A DNA stretch of 12,707 bases, from assembly GCA_900319615.1 (NCBI GenBank), contig ONPE01000021.1, forward strand, positions 1 through 12,707, given 5' to 3'. The notes beneath the pieces were generated by a model. That model was not told the DNA's origin and searched no databases. It saw nothing but the letters and a program-made list of their open reading frames with translations. Position numbers and translations under genes: made by a program. Positions within the stretch are counted from its first letter, which is position 1. Each line of letters begins with the position of its first letter. Below are positions 1 to 6,858 of this stretch, in pieces. The DNA is from an uncultured Eubacteriales bacterium (GTDB lineage: Bacteria > Bacillota > Clostridia > Oscillospirales > Acutalibacteraceae).

Positions 1-770
1 ATCAACTCGTCGCTCTTGCTGTTTTTCGCGTTGTTCAGCGAAAAAAGATTCTGGCTTTTGTTAAAGACGAGGGTATCGGAGGTGTTGAGGTACTTCGGCT
101 TCTGGTCGCTCATGATACGACCGCCGAAGGCGATGACGTTGCCTCTGACGTCAATTATCGGAAACATCACGCGGTTATAGAAGCGGTCGAGAACGCTGTT
201 GCCCGATCTGGACTTGAACACCAGATTGGCGGCGATCATCTCGGCTTCGGAAAAGCCCCTCGACCGCAGATGATTACCTAAGGAGAAGCGCTCGTCCGGC
301 GCAAAGCCGAGGCCGAAGTGCCTTATCGTGCTGTCGGCAAGACCTCTGCCCTTCAGATACGAGAGCGCGGAAGCGCCTTCTTTTGACGTCAGCTTGCCGT
401 AGTAAAAACGCGCGGCCTCACGGTTAGCTTCATAGATACGCGTGCGCAGTTTACCCATCGAGTCGTCATAGTCATCCTCAGGCATCGCCATGCCTGCACG
501 CTGGGCGAGGAACTTCACCGCCTCCATATAGTCGAGGTTCTCGATCTTCATGACGAAGGTGATGATATCTCCCCCTGCGCCGCAGCCGAAGCAATAGAAG
601 GAGCCGTTCTCGGTGTAGATGTTGAACGACGGGGTCTTTTCACCGTGGAAGGGGCACAAGCCCACAAGATTACGCCCCCGGCGCTTTAGCTGCATATATG
701 AGCCGGCAAGTTCGCCGAGGTCGTTGCGGTATTTGATTTCGCTGATAAATTCATCCGATAAACGTGCCAT
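1..770 (-). CDS. dnaG: DNA primase DnaG, N-terminal part (cut by window edge)
   Basis: DNA primase lays down RNA primers for lagging-strand synthesis at the replication fork. The 256 visible residues begin MARLSDEF and carry the CHC2 zinc-finger ligands C39, H42, C60 and C63 (CPFH, then CFGC). The start of the RNA polymerase core follows, with the family stretch RVMFPIIDVRGNVIAFGGR and then PKYLNTSDT. The frame leaves the window just before the TOPRIM catalytic domain would begin, so catalytic acidic residues cannot be checked. The ATG at 770 is preceded by a GAGAGAA-like ribosome site. Upstream lies a 147-nt gap after the YigZ gene holding a short palindrome. In many Firmicutes dnaG precedes rpoD; whether it does here lies outside the window. 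Confidence 0.96.
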   Translation of the reverse strand, partial: MARLSDEFISEIKYRNDLGELAGSYMQLKRRGRNLVGLCPFHGEKTPSFNIYTENGSFYCFGCGAGGDIITFVMKIENLDYMEAVKFLAQRAGMAMPEDDYDDSMGKLRTRIYEANREAARFYYGKLTSKEGASALSYLKGRGLADSTIRHFGLGFAPDERFSLGNHLRSRGFSEAEMIAANLVFKSRSGNSVLDRFYNRVMFPIIDVRGNVIAFGGRIMSDQKPKYLNTSDTLVFNKSQNLFSLNNAKNSKSDEL

Positions 771-789
771 ATTCTCTCACTTTCATACT

Positions 790-826
790 AAGGCGATACA
801 AAATAATCAAAAAACACGTTTCGCCT
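790..826 (-). repeat. Short palindrome P0 in the dnaG leader
   Basis: Inverted repeat AGGCGA / TCGCCT separated by an AT-rich loop of about 24 nt, ending 20 nt before the dnaG start codon. In dnaG-sense the right arm reads GTATCGCCTTAGTA, which resembles the right arms of P1, P3 and P4 elsewhere in the window. It is the most diverged member of that family (the inner CCGCA half is missing). The rest of the 771-917 gap is AT-rich. No convincing promoter or GC-rich terminator could be assigned in it. Confidence 0.45.
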
Positions 827-917
827 ATGCTATCTGTATTCACTCAATACTACCTAAAAAGACAGTCGCAATTATTAATTACGCCAAAACTTTTAAAAAC
901 CCTTTATTTTTATAAAA

Positions 918-1538
918 TTATTTGTCAAAATATTTTTTTTCGAGCTCAGAAGCGGCATATTTCCCCGAGCTTTCTTCACTAAGCGCCTTGTTGAAAGCGA
1001 CGAGCTCATCCTCGGGCAGATGGAAAACGAGGCTGACGTCGTCGGCGAAATCCGACTCGTCTATGCTGCCGCCGTATCTCGCTACAAGCGACGGTATCTT
1101 GCCGTACATGGTGTAGGAGCAGCTCAGGGAACACACGGAGCACATGGTCATCTCGCGCTCCCGTGCAGCGTCGATAGCTATCTTAGCAGCCGCAGAATAC
1201 GCGCGCACCAAGCCGCCGGCGCCAAGCAGAACGCCGCCGAAATAGCGCGTGACGACCACAACGCAGTCGGTGATGCCTCGCTTGCGTATGCTGTCGAGCA
1301 CCGGTATGCCGGCTGTGCCCTGAGGCTCGTTGTCATCGCTGTAGCGCTCTACGCCCTCGTTACGGATAACGTAGGCGTAGACGTTGTGCCGTGCGTCCCA
1401 GTGTTTGGATTTTATCTCGCTGATGAAGGCTGTAGCTTCATCCGATGAAGAGACCGGCTTGCAGTAGCCGATGAAGCGCGAGCGCTTCTCGACCAGCTCG
1501 TCACAGCCGAAGTCTTTTACGGTTTTATATGTGTCCAT
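918..1538 (-). CDS. YigZ/IMPACT family protein (UPF0029)
   Basis: A 206-residue protein of the YigZ/IMPACT family, close to the family's usual size of about 200-215. The N-terminal IMPACT-type domain shows the family signatures WDARHNVYAY (47-56), SDDNEPQGTAG (67-77) and RYFGGVLLGAGGLVRAYS (98-115). The C-terminal part (about 137-200) matches the position of the small ferredoxin-like DUF1949 domain. Bacterial members are cytoplasmic and of uncertain function; the eukaryotic relative IMPACT acts in translation control through GCN1. The ATG at 1538 is the only sensible start for the conserved N-terminus, but its ribosome site is weak (GAGAAT). It lies upstream of dnaG on the same strand with no obvious terminator between, so co-transcription is possible. 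Confidence 0.9.
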   Translation of the reverse strand: MDTYKTVKDFGCDELVEKRSRFIGYCKPVSSSDEATAFISEIKSKHWDARHNVYAYVIRNEGVERYSDDNEPQGTAGIPVLDSIRKRGITDCVVVVTRYFGGVLLGAGGLVRAYSAAAKIAIDAAREREMTMCSVCSLSCSYTMYGKIPSLVARYGGSIDESDFADDVSLVFHLPEDELVAFNKALSEESSGKYAASELEKKYFDK

Positions 1539-1575
1539 GATAAGTTATTCTCAATAAAGCTGTGGTTCATTATCC

Positions 1576-1749
1576 AAAAAGCCTTCTCCCTATAAGGCAA
1601 GGTGGGTGTTTTGCCGACTGAGGAAAATCGGTCGGATGAGGTGTTAAGATGCACCTTACAAAGATGACCGATTCTCTTTACAAACGAAGTGACATACACC
1701 TCATCCGTCACCGTTCGGTGACACATTCCCTCAAGGGGAGGCTTTTTTC
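1576..1749. mobile_element. MITE-like element R1 with terminal inverted repeats
   Basis: A non-coding element of about 174 bp. The left end begins AAAAAGCCTTCTCCCTATAAG. The right end, read on the minus strand, begins AAAAAGCCTCCCCTTGAGGG. Both arms converge inward on CGGATGAGGTGT. The right arm also contains the local hairpin GTCACCGTTCGGTGAC. The overall form (G/C-rich ends beginning AAGCCTCCC, then GTCACCG..CGGTGAC, then GATGAGG) is a dispersed intergenic element that I recognise as common in Ruminococcus and Faecalibacterium relatives. The exact boundaries and any target-site duplication are not resolved. The 69-residue reading frame crossing it is not a gene. Confidence 0.7.
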
Positions 1750-1773
1750 TTCCCGGTAAGGGAAAGGCATAAA

Positions 1774-1804
1774 ATCAAGTAAGGCGGTACCGATGTACCG
1801 CCTT
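1774..1804 (-). terminator. Rho-independent terminator of rpmE
   Basis: A perfect 10-bp stem, AAGGCGGTAC / GTACCGCCTT with a 4-nt loop (1781-1804), begins 14 nt after the rpmE stop. On the minus strand it is followed by ACTTGATTTT, a short interrupted U-tract. Confidence 0.75.
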
Positions 1805-1817
1805 AAGCTCTGGTTTA

Positions 1818-2021
1818 TTATTTGTCCATACCGAAGCGCTTCTTGAAACGGTCAACGCGTCCGCCTGTATCGACGAGCTTCTGTTTACCGGTAAAGAACG
1901 GATGGCACTTGGAGCAAATTTCAACACGGATATCCTTCTTGGTAGAGCCGGTCTCGATAACATTACCGCAAGCACAGGTAATGGTGGTCTGGCCGTAATT
2001 AGGATGGATCTTTTCCTGCAT
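1818..2021 (-). CDS. rpmE: Ribosomal protein bL31
   Basis: Large-subunit ribosomal protein bL31, 67 residues, beginning MQEKIHPNYG. It is the zinc-binding (C+) form: C16 and C18 (CAC) plus C36 and C39 (CSKC) supply the four ligands, followed by HPFFTGKQK, which is typical of the family. I chose the ATG at 2021 over the in-frame GTG 18 nt upstream for two reasons: AGAGGTG sits at correct spacing before the ATG, and L31 proteins conventionally start at this residue. It has its own promoter and terminator, so it is probably monocistronic. A zinc-containing L31 is often replaced by a zinc-free paralog under zinc starvation in Firmicutes; no such paralog is in this window. Confidence 0.97.
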   Translation of the reverse strand: MQEKIHPNYGQTTITCACGNVIETGSTKKDIRVEICSKCHPFFTGKQKLVDTGGRVDRFKKRFGMDK

Positions 2022-2063
2022 TTCATTCACCTCTTTCACACTTAGCCATTACATAACACGCTG

Positions 2064-2092
2064 ATTATACTATATTTGTCCGCAAAATGCAA
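2064..2092 (-). promoter_or_regulatory. sigmaA-type promoter of rpmE
   Basis: TTGCAT (-35, 2087-2092), 17-bp spacer, TATAAT (-10, 2064-2069). The predicted start near 2057 gives a leader of about 36 nt before the rpmE ATG. Confidence 0.8.
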
Positions 2093-2134
2093 GACTTTTT
2101 TTATATTTTTTGCAGCTTAATCGGTCAAATACTT

Positions 2135-2932
2135 TTATTGCTTAGCCAAATAAGCGATAAACTGGTCAAAATTCATGTTATAGGCGCGCATTTCGCGGGC
2201 ATACTCCTCCCCCACATAGCGGAAAAGATGTGACGAAAAGGCAAAGCCTCCGGCGTTTTCCTTTGCCGGATATCGCTGTACGAAGCCGAAGTCGACACAG
2301 TTCCTCAGCAGCCATGAATATGCCTCCGTATCGACGAACTTGCCGTCCGTCCTGACGGTGATATACACTATAAGCCCGAGCTGCTGCTCGCTCTCGCCTG
2401 CAGGGGGTATCTCGCGCTTGACGTTAGCCTCAGACATTATAAGCGAGGCTTTATTATCCTTGCGGTACTTCTCGACGGCGTCCTGATACTTCTCGTCCTG
2501 ATCGTCGTAGGAGACGTATCCCTGCTGGATGAGGAAGTCGTAGCCGTGCTTTTTGCCCTCGGCGACGAGAGCCTCCAGCGGCTTTGCGACCTCGGGGCTG
2601 ACCATAACGCCGCAGCTCTCGACGAGCTCCGGCTCAAAGCCTTCTTCCAAGGTCGAAGCGGAGTTGACGGAGCGCAGGAACATCGGATTCTCGAGCAGCT
2701 CGTCTGTCACGACCGGCTCCGACGGCGCCACGGCATTGTGGCTGTTCTCGGAGTTCACATAGAACTTATAACCGAAGAAGATACCGACCGCAAGGATGGC
2801 GAGCATGACCAGCGGAAGGATGAACATCAGAGCCTTTTGGGTCTGATATTGATTTTCCTCCCGCAGCTTACGCTCTTCAAACGCGCCGCGATTCACTTTT
2901 TTCGGTTTGATGTTTCTCAGCTTTCTGCTCAA
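2135..2932 (-). CDS. Membrane-anchored VanY-like (M15B) protein, catalytic residues lost
   Basis: 265 residues: a basic cytoplasmic N-terminus (1-34), one transmembrane helix (about 35-57) and an extracytoplasmic domain. Residues 110-262 follow the VanY D-Ala-D-Ala carboxypeptidase order: an MVSPEVAKPLEALVAEGKKHG helix, QQGYVSYDDQ (family SGYRSxxxQ), SEQQLGLIVYI (family SEHxxGLAVDI), the YSWLLRNCVDFGFVQRYP block, then SSHLFRYVG (family EPWHFRYVG) and a C-terminal helix. The expected zinc ligands His, Asp and His are Q183, Y190 and L236. The catalytic Glu is S233 and the active-site Arg is V140. I read it as a non-catalytic surface protein of the VanY fold, which might bind peptidoglycan peptides (inference). 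The start is TTG at 2932 with AGG seven bases upstream; a later start would lose the membrane anchor's basic flank. It stands downstream of element R2 and thrS with no clear promoter of its own. Confidence 0.78.
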   Translation of the reverse strand: MSRKLRNIKPKKVNRGAFEERKLREENQYQTQKALMFILPLVMLAILAVGIFFGYKFYVNSENSHNAVAPSEPVVTDELLENPMFLRSVNSASTLEEGFEPELVESCGVMVSPEVAKPLEALVAEGKKHGYDFLIQQGYVSYDDQDEKYQDAVEKYRKDNKASLIMSEANVKREIPPAGESEQQLGLIVYITVRTDGKFVDTEAYSWLLRNCVDFGFVQRYPAKENAGGFAFSSHLFRYVGEEYAREMRAYNMNFDQFIAYLAKQ

Positions 2933-2948
2933 GAGTAACCTGCCTTTG

Positions 2949-3129
2949 TAAGCCTCCCTTTGGGAAAGGGAGGGAAACCGCGATAAGCGGTGGAGGGATT
3001 GTATAAATCGCCGAATATTAAGGCAACCTTATTCAATCGGTTGGTCGCGCGACACGTGTGTCTCGCTCCATTTGTGCAATCCCTCAGTCACCTTCCGGTG
3101 ACAGCTCCCTTTACACAAGGGAGCCTTTC
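2949..3129. mobile_element. MITE-like element R2 with terminal inverted repeats
   Basis: About 180 bp, non-coding. The left end reads AAGCCTCCCTTTGGGAAAGG and the right end on the opposite strand reads AAGGCTCCCTTGTGTAAAGG. Each end folds on itself (CTCCCTTT/AAAGGGAG). Inner matching blocks are GAGGGATTG followed by A-rich sequence on both sides. The right arm carries GTCACC-GGAA-GGTGAC, like R1. The centre contains a long hairpin (CCGAATATTAAGG / CCTTATTCAATCGG, about 3013-3042). It fills the gap between thrS and the VanY-like gene. It appears to be from the same broad family as R1, with different internal sequence. Confidence 0.7.
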
Positions 3130-3147
3130 GCTTACTTCATCGCTCAG

Positions 3148-5091
3148 TTATTTTATCGCTTTAGTGTCGATTTCTTCCTTCATCATCGACTTGAACTCAT
3201 CCAGCGACATAGAGCCGAGGTCGCCGTCCTTGCGATGGCGCACGGAGACGGTGCCGTTCTCGATATCCTTGTCGCCGATGACCAGCATATAAGGGATCTT
3301 CTGCAGCTGAGCCTCACGGATCTTGTAGCCGATCTTCTCGCTGCGGTCGTCCACCTCTACGCGCATACCCATATCGTCGAGAACCTTCTTTATCTCGTAG
3401 ATGCGGTCGAGGTGACGGTCGGCTATCGGCAGCAGCTTGACCTGTACCGGAGCCAGCCACAGCGGGAACGCGCCTGCGTACTTCTCGATAAGCAGAGCAA
3501 GGGTACGCTCATAGCAGCCGATGGAGGTGCGGTGGATGATGTAGGGGTTCTTCTTGACGCCGTCTCGGTCGACATACTCCATACCGAATTTCTCGGCGAT
3601 CATCGGGTCGATCTGGATGGTGATGAGGGTGTCTTCCTTACCGAAGACGTTCTTGATCTGGATATCGAGCTTGGGACCGTAGAACGCGGCTTCGCCGATA
3701 CCTACCTTGTATTGTATGCCAAGGTCGTCGAGTATCTTGCCCATCATGCCCTGCACGCTGTTCCACTCTTCCTCTGTGCCGATGTACTTTTCTCTGTCAT
3801 CGGGATCCCACTGGGAGAAGCGGTAGCTGACGTCCTCATACAGACCCAGGGTCTTGAGCATATATATAGCGAGGTTCAGACAGTGCTCAAACTCGCCCTC
3901 GAGCTGCTCGGGTGTGCACATAAGATGACCCTCGGAGATCGTGAACTGGCGAACGCGTATAAGGCCGTGCATCTCACCGGAAGCCTCGTTGCGGAAGAGC
4001 GTAGACGTCTCGTTCAATCTCATGGGGAGGTCGCGGTAGCTCCTGCCGCGGTTGAGGAATGCCTGATACTGGAATGGGCAGGTCATCGGGCGCAGGGCAT
4101 ATACCTCGGTGTCGCTGTCGGGATCGCCGAAGACGAACATACCGTCGCGATAGTGATCCCAGTGACCGCTGATCTTATACAGGTCGGACTTCGCCATGAA
4201 CGGGGTCTTGGTGAGCTGCCAGCCGTGCTGCTGCTCTACATCCTCGACAAAGCGCTGGAGAAGCTGGATGATGCGCGCGCCCTTGGGCAGCATGATCGGG
4301 AGACCCTGACCGATATAATCGACCGTGGTGAAGAGCTCGAGCTCTCTGCCTAATTTATTATGATCGCGCTTTAAAGCCTCTTCACGGCGGGCGATGTATT
4401 CTTCAAGCATAGCTGCCTTGGGGAACGAGATACCGTATACACGGCAAAGCTGATGATTTTTTGAATCGCCGCGCCAGTACGCGCCGGTGCAGTTGGTGAG
4501 CTTGAACGCCTTGACAGGAGCCACGCTCATGAGGTGGGGGCCTGCGCAGAGGTCGACAAACTCAGCCTGCTTGTAGAAGCTGATGGGCTCGCCCTTACCG
4601 GCGTGCTCCTGAGCGAGCTCTACCTTGTACGGCTCTCCGAGCTCCTCGAGGAAGGAAAGAGCGTCCTGCGGAGCCTTCTCAAAGCGGCTGATCTCGATGC
4701 CGGACTTGACGATCTTCTTCATCTCGGCTTCGATCTTAGCTATATCATCGGAGTCGAAGGGCTTCTCGACGTCGAAGTCATAGTAAAAGCCCTCGTCGAT
4801 GGACGGACCGATGGCGAGCTTAGCGTCGGGATACAGGCGCTTGACAGCCTGAGCGAGGATATGCGAGGTCGTGTGCCAGAAAGCCTGCTTGCCCTCGTCA
4901 TCGTCGAAGGTCAGCAGTTCAAGCTTACAGTCAGCGGAAAGCTCGGTACGCAGATCGCACACCTTGCCGTCCACCATAGCGGCGCAGCAATTCTTGTACA
5001 GTCCCATTGATATGGACTTGGCTATCTCGGCAGGAGTGATGTTCTCTTCAAACTGCTGAACGACTCCGCCCTTTAATTCTACATTGATCAT
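3148..5091 (-). CDS. thrS: Threonyl-tRNA synthetase
   Basis: Charges tRNA-Thr with threonine in the cytoplasm. Its 647 residues are close to the usual length of about 640. Domains in order: TGS (1-62); editing domain with H73/H77 of the HxxxH motif and the later CAGPH motif; class II catalytic core with the zinc ligand Cys in MTCPFQ, motif 2 (FRNEASGEMHGLIRVRQFT) followed by a zinc-ligand-region His in SEGHLMC, the third ligand His in HRTSIGCYERT, which also contains the motif 3 Arg; and the C-terminal anticodon-binding domain starting at about WLAPVQVKLLPI. All key residues appear intact. The ATG at 5091 follows AGGAG at good spacing. Expression is controlled by the T-box leader immediately upstream. 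Confidence 0.98.
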   Translation of the reverse strand: MINVELKGGVVQQFEENITPAEIAKSISMGLYKNCCAAMVDGKVCDLRTELSADCKLELLTFDDDEGKQAFWHTTSHILAQAVKRLYPDAKLAIGPSIDEGFYYDFDVEKPFDSDDIAKIEAEMKKIVKSGIEISRFEKAPQDALSFLEELGEPYKVELAQEHAGKGEPISFYKQAEFVDLCAGPHLMSVAPVKAFKLTNCTGAYWRGDSKNHQLCRVYGISFPKAAMLEEYIARREEALKRDHNKLGRELELFTTVDYIGQGLPIMLPKGARIIQLLQRFVEDVEQQHGWQLTKTPFMAKSDLYKISGHWDHYRDGMFVFGDPDSDTEVYALRPMTCPFQYQAFLNRGRSYRDLPMRLNETSTLFRNEASGEMHGLIRVRQFTISEGHLMCTPEQLEGEFEHCLNLAIYMLKTLGLYEDVSYRFSQWDPDDREKYIGTEEEWNSVQGMMGKILDDLGIQYKVGIGEAAFYGPKLDIQIKNVFGKEDTLITIQIDPMIAEKFGMEYVDRDGVKKNPYIIHRTSIGCYERTLALLIEKYAGAFPLWLAPVQVKLLPIADRHLDRIYEIKKVLDDMGMRVEVDDRSEKIGYKIREAQLQKIPYMLVIGDKDIENGTVSVRHRKDGDLGSMSLDEFKSMMKEEIDTKAIK

Positions 5092-5124
5092 AAGTATTTC
5101 TCCTTTATTATGAATATGAATTAC

Positions 5125-5167
5125 AAAAATAAAAGCCCTGATAATTCCTTTACAGAAAAATCAGGGC
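5125..5167 (-). terminator. Regulated terminator within the thrS T-box
   Basis: GCCCTGAT / ATCAGGGC stem (5135-5142 with 5160-5167) with a 17-nt loop, followed by TTTTATTTTT on the minus strand. It competes with the antiterminator formed by the T-box sequence. Confidence 0.92.
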
Positions 5168-5364
5168 GTGATAAACAAAGATATACGCGGTTCCACCTGT
5201 TTCGGTATCCGTTCAGATACCCTCGTTTCGCCTTAACGCGGCAGACGTCGCTCCATTTCCTGAGCGATCTCCGGAGCGGTATCCCGTGTACTTTTGCACC
5301 GCCTCACACCAACCGGCGGCTCTCTGTACCATACGAACACGGACGTTGTCTCCATCAACGATGT
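5125..5364 (-). promoter_or_regulatory. T-box riboswitch controlling thrS
   Basis: A tRNA-sensing leader of about 240 nt. The T-box sequence AGGTGGAACCGCG is at 5186-5198. The intrinsic terminator GCCCTGAT / ATCAGGGC with U-tract TTTTATTTTT is at 5125-5167. Stem I is readable: GGAG pairs with CTCC at the base, CCGTGT with ACACGG above, and CCGCC with GGCGG near the apex, with the conserved AGAGAG and GGTTGGTG stretches. The internal loop on the 3' side reads GATACCG, giving specifier ACC (5278-5280), a threonine codon, which agrees with the downstream gene. A GGTATC / GGATACC stem III precedes the T-box. Uncharged tRNA-Thr should stabilise the antiterminator. The TGGA bulge implies tRNA with discriminator U. 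Confidence 0.95.
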
Positions 5365-5370
5365 ATGAAT

Positions 5371-5399
5371 AATATAACACCAATGACGCGGTATGTCAA
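5371..5399 (-). promoter_or_regulatory. sigmaA-type promoter of thrS
   Basis: Consensus TTGACA (5394-5399), 17-bp spacer, TATATT (5371-5376). The expected transcript start is near 5364, just before the T-box stem I. The -35 box is only 18 bp past the stop codon of the LRR-dockerin gene and no terminator lies between, so read-through from that gene would meet the T-box attenuator. Confidence 0.9.
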
Positions 5400-5417
5400 T
5401 GGTTAATTCTGCTCAAA

Positions 5418-6824
5418 TCAATAATCAATGATCTCAGCGAGGATCATCTGAATCATCGTGGCGTCGTTAACGTCGATATCAGCGTCGAAGTTGATATCTG
5501 CGTTAGCCATCTGATCGCCGTCGAGCGCCAGCTTACGCGCGACATAGCACTGTATCACAGTTGTATCAACGATATTGAAGTCGCCGTCGCCGTCAACGTC
5601 GCCGCGCAAGGTCTCGATCTTTGAGCCTGTCAGAGTCTTTGCAGCGACAGTGTTCTTAAGGCAGCAAACCGTGACGTTTGTGCAGCCGTTGAGCGCCTTT
5701 GATCCGATATCGGTCGTATACGGCGAGATGGATATACCCTCGAGGGCTGAGCAGCCGTTGAACGCGCCGTCATACATAGCCGTGACTCCGTCGCTCAGCA
5801 GCGCTACGCGCATACCGGTGCAGCCCTTGAAAGCGTTGTACGATATGGCGAGATCATCGCCCGAGATACACGCGAGGATAAGCGTAGAATCGCCGTTGAA
5901 GGCGTACTGTCCGATATATGAGAGGGTGGTCGGGGTGACTATCTGCGTCAAAGCTCTGCAGCCTCTGAAAGCGCCGTCGCCTATATAAGCGAGCCCCTCA
6001 TAGAAGATGACCTCAGAGAGATTGATGCAATCTGCAAAGGCGTATGCGTCTACCGAGTACAGGTCGCCGGTGAGCCTCACGCGCTCTATGCACGAGAGAC
6101 CGGCAAAGGCGTTGGAGGCGATCCGTCTGACTTCGCCCGGTATCCTGATATCGCTGCCGGTACCCTGATACTTGACCAAAACTCCGTCGCCGAGCACAGC
6201 AAATTCACCCTGTGACTCGAGGAACGGCGTGCCGTCGAAAGCATAACCGCCGATCTCGCTTACCGACGGAGGCAGTGAGACCGAGCTGAGCTTTGAGCAG
6301 CCGTAGAAGGCTCCGTCTCCGATTCTGACAAGCTCGCCGTCGGCTCTGAATGAGCTCAAAGTCTCGCATCGTGCGAAAGCATACGGAGCTATGGCTGTGC
6401 AGTCAAAGGGCAGGCTGACCGATTCGGAGGTGCCGTTATACCACAGCAGCACGTGACCGAGCTTTGAGTATTTTTCTGTTAAAGAATCAAAATACGGGGT
6501 ATCGCGGAAAGCGAAAGTACCGACTCCGGCGATATTCTCACCGCCGTTAACTTCGTTGAGAGCGGTGCAGCCATAGAACGCCCTGTCCCCTATCTCGTAT
6601 ACGGAAGAAGGGATGGTGACACTGCGGATATGCGTGTTGCCCTCGAAGGCAGAGGCTCCGACCGAGGTAACATTATCGGGAAGGGTCACGTCGGAGGCTG
6701 TGCCGTTATAGCTCACCAAAACTCCGGACGCGACAACAAAATCATCCGCCGCAGCCACGGGGAACGCACAGCAGACGCAGGCGAGGATCGCAAGCGAGAG
6801 CAGTACGGATATCAGCTTTTTCAT
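5418..6824 (-). CDS. Secreted leucine-rich-repeat (BspA-like, LRR_5) protein with C-terminal dockerin
   Basis: 468 residues with a signal peptide (1-26, cut near VAAA-DD). Residues 30-400 are BspA-like LRR_5 repeats: I count 13 motifs of the AFxGC type (first at about 59, last KALNGC). A larger duplication is visible: VL(V/L)xYxGTxSxVxxP recurs at residues 35, 125 and 215, and TPYF/TPFL blocks also recur 90 residues apart. Residues 408-466 form a type I-like dockerin with two calcium loops (DVDGDGDFNIVD and DINFDADIDVND), each followed by a helix. Dockerins bind cohesins on scaffoldins, so the protein is probably displayed on a cell-surface or extracellular complex; the LRR part suggests protein or matrix binding (inference). 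GGGGAGGG precedes the ATG. The gene begins 34 nt after the membrane-protein gene, so the two likely share a transcript. Confidence 0.93.
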   Translation of the reverse strand: MKKLISVLLSLAILACVCCAFPVAAADDFVVASGVLVSYNGTASDVTLPDNVTSVGASAFEGNTHIRSVTIPSSVYEIGDRAFYGCTALNEVNGGENIAGVGTFAFRDTPYFDSLTEKYSKLGHVLLWYNGTSESVSLPFDCTAIAPYAFARCETLSSFRADGELVRIGDGAFYGCSKLSSVSLPPSVSEIGGYAFDGTPFLESQGEFAVLGDGVLVKYQGTGSDIRIPGEVRRIASNAFAGLSCIERVRLTGDLYSVDAYAFADCINLSEVIFYEGLAYIGDGAFRGCRALTQIVTPTTLSYIGQYAFNGDSTLILACISGDDLAISYNAFKGCTGMRVALLSDGVTAMYDGAFNGCSALEGISISPYTTDIGSKALNGCTNVTVCCLKNTVAAKTLTGSKIETLRGDVDGDGDFNIVDTTVIQCYVARKLALDGDQMANADINFDADIDVNDATMIQMILAEIIDY

Positions 6825-6858
6825 AACGTTTTCCCTCCCCTCTTATAATATAAAAGGA

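Noticed and set aside
2135..2932. VanY-like gene as a decaying pseudogene
   Set aside because: No frameshift or stop; anchor, fold landmarks and C-terminus are all kept, so loss of function by decay is not supported by this sequence.
3058..4353. Long plus-strand open frame (431 codons) opposite thrS
   Set aside because: It is antisense to conserved thrS motifs, has no recognisable domain and reflects the codon bias of the real gene.
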